Below are positions 5,617-7,294 of a stretch of 7,294 nucleotides of DNA, in pieces. This stretch comes from an uncultured Oscillospiraceae bacterium (GTDB lineage Bacteria > Bacillota > Clostridia > Oscillospirales > Oscillospiraceae), in contig CAKUNY010000095.1 of assembly GCA_934668605.1 (NCBI GenBank), positions 1-7,294 on the forward strand, written 5' to 3'. Both the position numbers and the translations under genes were made by a program. Each line of letters opens with the position of its first letter. The stretch's first letter is position 1. Under the pieces are notes generated by a model, which saw nothing but the letters and a program-made list of their open reading frames with translations, had not been told where the DNA came from and did no database searches.

Positions 5617-5635
5617 ATGGCAGAGGATTTTCTAT
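5598..5635 (-). other. 17-base-pair hairpin directly after tRNA-Ser
   Basis: In minus-strand RNA ATAGAAAATCCTCTGCC pairs with GGCGGGGGATTTTCTAT around an AUUC loop, 17 pairs including two G-U wobbles. On the plus strand the two wobbles become C-A mismatches, so the fold favours RNA made in the tRNA direction. The stem begins at the last base of the encoded CCA. It could serve as a tRNA processing boundary or weak terminator; the U-rich arm is interrupted, so it is not a classical terminator. Confidence 0.65.
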
Positions 5636-5725
5636 GGCGGAGTGGGTGGGATTCGAACCCACGGTACCGTTGCCGGTACACCTGATTTCGAGTCAGGGCC
5701 GTTATAACCACTTCGATACCACTCC
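5635..5725 (-). tRNA. tRNA-Ser (anticodon CGA)
   Basis: Read on the minus strand, the acceptor GGAGTGG pairs with CCACTCC, followed by discriminator G and an encoded CCA (5637-5635). The anticodon stem CCTGA/TCAGG closes the loop CTCGAAA, giving anticodon CGA, which reads UCG. The T-arm is GTGGGTTCGAATCCCAC. The long variable arm, GTACCG with loop GCAA and CGGTAC, marks a class II tRNA and agrees with serine. Total length is 91 bases. The D-stem is TCG with CGG, including one T-G wobble. It is transcribed from the promoter at 5744-5772 and is followed by the repeat-rich region down to 5419. Confidence 0.97.
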
Positions 5726-5743
5726 GTATGAACTTGCCTTGGT

Positions 5744-5772
5744 ATTATACCAGCAAGCGAGCGCAAAATCAA
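5744..5772 (-). promoter_or_regulatory. Promoter of tRNA-Ser
   Basis: On the minus strand TTGATT (5767-5772) and a consensus TATAAT (5744-5749) are separated by 17 bases, with TGG just before the -10. The predicted start near 5737 lies about 12 bases before the mature tRNA. Confidence 0.88.
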
Positions 5773-5776
5773 GGGG

Positions 5777-5828
5777 TTTCTTGCGCGAATCGCGGGAATG
5801 TTTCCCGAAAGCGGCAATTCGCGAGAAA
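5777..5828. repeat. Nested inverted repeat between the tRNA and MATE promoters
   Basis: CGCGAAT (5784-5790) pairs with ATTCGCG (5817-5823), extended by TTTCT (5777-5781) with AGAAA (5824-5828) across a two-base bulge. Inside, CGGGAA (5793-5798) pairs with TTCCCG (5802-5807) around TGT. It begins five bases upstream of the tRNA -35 box and ends 75 bases before the MATE -35 box. No poly-T follows on either strand, so it is not a terminator; it may be a regulatory site or a repeat relic. The rest of 5726-5986 holds only promoters and leader. Confidence 0.6.
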
Positions 5829-5902
5829 CTGTTCGTGTTTCTGCTGCAAAAGCGCCCATCTGGGTCGTGGTTCTTTTTGTAGAAAAATGTTCGAAATTTC
5901 CG

Positions 5903-5931
5903 TTGCAAATTCCCCTTTTCAGTGCTATAGT
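5903..5931 (+). promoter_or_regulatory. Promoter of the MATE gene, with extended -10
   Basis: TTGCAA (5903-5908) and TATAGT (5926-5931) are separated by 17 bases, with TGC directly before the -10 box. The predicted start near 5938 gives a leader of about 50 bases. Confidence 0.82.
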
Positions 5932-5986
5932 AGGCAGGCGTCGCGGGCTTGCGCGGCGAGAATTTGAAACTGGGGGATTGATCGCC

Positions 5987-7294
5987 ATGCGGTACGATCC
6001 GCGGGATATGACGCACGGAAATCTCTGGAAGCAAATGCTGATCTTCAGCCTGCCGCTGATGGCGTCGAACCTGCTGCAGGTTCTGTTCAATATGTCGGAC
6101 ATCGCCGTCGTCGGGCAGTTCGCGGGCTCGCATGCGCTGGGCTCGGTCGGCTCGACGGCAACGCTTGCCACGCTCTACTCCGGCTTTCTGATCGGCATGG
6201 GCGCGGGCGTGAATGTCCTCACGGCGCGGTTTCTCGGGGCGCGCGAGGAAGAAAATACGCGCCAGACCGTCCATACGGCGGCAGTCGTCTGCCTCGGGCT
6301 GGGTCTTATTCTGATGGCGCTGTGCTTTTCCCTGGCAAGACCGCTTCTGACGCTGCTCGGAACGAAGGATGAGCTGATTGACGGCGCGATTTTGTATCTT
6401 CGCATCTATGCCTTCGGCCTTCCGGCGATGGCGCTTTATAACTTCGGCAGCGCCGTGCTCACCGCGACGGGCGACACAAGGCGGCCGCTCCTCTTCCTCT
6501 CGATCGCAGGCGGTCTCAACATCTGCCTGAACCTCTTTTTTGTCATCGTCTGCAAGATGACAGCCGACGGCGTCGCGCTGGCAACGATCCTTTCGCAGTA
6601 TACCTCGGCGGTGCTTGTGCTGCGGGTGCTGCTGCGCGCGCAGGAGAGCTACCGGCTGGAGCTCAGGAATTTCGTTTTCAGCGTTGAAAAGGCCAAGCGG
6701 ATCCTGGCGCTCGGCGTGGCCTCCGGCATGCAGCACGCGATCTTCGCCATCGCGAACCTCTTTATTCAGTCGGCGGTCAACTCGTTCAGCGCCGCCGTCG
6801 TCGAAGGAAACTCCGCCGCGGCAAACGCCGACTCTCTGGTCTACGAGGTCATGGCCGCGCCCTATACGGCCTGCTCGACCTTCATCAGCCAGAACTACGG
6901 CGCACGCAACAAAAAGCGCATCATGCAGGCCTACCGCGTGAGCCTGGTGTATTCGTTCGGCGTGGGCGCGGTGCTGGGGCTTGCGCTGCTGTTCTTCGGC
7001 GGCAGCTTCCTGCGCATCTTCACGCCCGACCCCGAGGTAATCATGGCCGGCATGGAAAAGCTTCAGATCATGAGCTGGAGCTACGCGTTCTCGGCGTTCA
7101 TGGATAATACCCTCGCTGCCTCGCGCGGGCTTGGCAAGAGCGCGGCTCCGATGGCGATCGTCATTCTCGGCTCGTGCGTGTTCCGCGTGATCTGGGTGTA
7201 TACGATCTTCGCCATGTTCCATACGCTGACGGCGCTGTACCTTCTTTACATCTTCTCCTGGTCGCTCACCGCCATCGGCCAGATGGTCTACTTC
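5987..7294 (+). CDS. MATE-family multidrug efflux transporter (3' end cut off)
   Basis: The frame is open from ATG 5987 to the last base, giving 436 codons; family members are usually about 440-460 residues, so only a short C-terminus is missing. The N-terminal lobe (about 14-220) carries the family signature IFSLPLMASNLLQVLFN, then MSDIAVVGQF, and GLPAMALYNFGSAVLTATGD. The C-terminal lobe (about 235 onward) repeats it with GVASGMQHAIFAIANLFIQS and FISQNYGARNKKR (299-311). The layout fits the twelve-helix MATE fold. These cytoplasmic-membrane antiporters use a Na+ or H+ gradient to expel cationic drugs, dyes or metabolites; coupling ion and substrate cannot be told here. The start is preceded by GGGGG (5972-5976), about ten bases upstream, and by an extended -10 promoter. 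It is divergent from tRNA-Ser. No regulator gene is visible in the window. Confidence 0.95.
   Translation, partial: MRYDPRDMTHGNLWKQMLIFSLPLMASNLLQVLFNMSDIAVVGQFAGSHALGSVGSTATLATLYSGFLIGMGAGVNVLTARFLGAREEENTRQTVHTAAVVCLGLGLILMALCFSLARPLLTLLGTKDELIDGAILYLRIYAFGLPAMALYNFGSAVLTATGDTRRPLLFLSIAGGLNICLNLFFVIVCKMTADGVALATILSQYTSAVLVLRVLLRAQESYRLELRNFVFSVEKAKRILALGVASGMQHAIFAIANLFIQSAVNSFSAAVVEGNSAAANADSLVYEVMAAPYTACSTFISQNYGARNKKRIMQAYRVSLVYSFGVGAVLGLALLFFGGSFLRIFTPDPEVIMAGMEKLQIMSWSYAFSAFMDNTLAASRGLGKSAAPMAIVILGSCVFRVIWVYTIFAMFHTLTALYLLYIFSWSLTAIGQMVYF

Noticed and set aside
5335..5711. Several overlapping open frames with repeated GWDSKAG- or NPTHS-like peptides
   Set aside because: They arise from translating the 43-base repeats, the nested hairpin and the tRNA gene. 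Such repeat-born frames are not genes.
5728..5967. A 79-codon plus-strand frame between the tRNA and the MATE gene
   Set aside because: It covers both promoters and the nested inverted repeat, has no ribosome binding site and encodes no recognisable protein.
5702..7222. A 506-codon minus-strand open frame opposite the MATE gene
   Set aside because: Antisense to a clear MATE transporter. The product is Arg/Asp/His/Gln-rich without recognisable motifs, and the frame runs through the tRNA promoter into the tRNA gene.

Overview
The window looks like chromosomal DNA from a GC-rich member of the Clostridia, most likely a gut Oscillospiraceae/Ruminococcaceae-type bacterium. This is inferred from the surface protein with three SLH domains, strong Gram-positive ribosome binding sites, several sigma-A-type promoters with exact 17-base spacers, a tRNA with encoded CCA, and the style of the intergenic repeats. 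No marker gene fixes the species. I see no phage, transposase, CRISPR array or recognised defence or biosynthetic cluster.

Layout from left to right. The 3' end of an unrecognised plus-strand gene (1-402) meets tail-to-tail, with a 14-base overlap, a minus-strand PaaI-type hotdog thioesterase (389-874). Bases 875-1193 hold no gene. They contain the thioesterase leader, a strong intrinsic terminator for the minus-strand gene upstream (932-965), and a block of degenerate tandem and inverted repeats (991-1179). A secreted 889-residue SLH-anchored surface protein fills 1194-3863 on the minus strand. It shares a divergent promoter region with a plus-strand ten-helix EamA/DMT exporter (4056-4940). 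Next come a small two-helix membrane protein with a C-terminal zinc ribbon (5030-5419), a structured repeat region (5425-5635), and a minus-strand tRNA-Ser(CGA) (5635-5725). The window ends in a plus-strand MATE-family efflux pump (5987-7294) that runs off the right edge.

The protein genes appear to be single-gene transcription units, most with their own promoter, not one operon. Two are exporters (EamA and MATE) and two concern the cell surface or membrane, but nothing ties them into one pathway.

The most unusual part is not protein-coding. About 210 bases directly downstream of tRNA-Ser, in the tRNA's direction, contain a 17-base-pair hairpin that pairs fully only in the minus-strand RNA, a three-tier nested hairpin, a 43-base direct repeat, and three short copies of the tRNA's own 3' end in both orientations. 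It looks like a tRNA-derived repeat element that may be transcribed with the tRNA. The second non-coding point of interest is the inverted pair of hairpins at 1073-1179, whose only two differences form a compensatory base-pair change.
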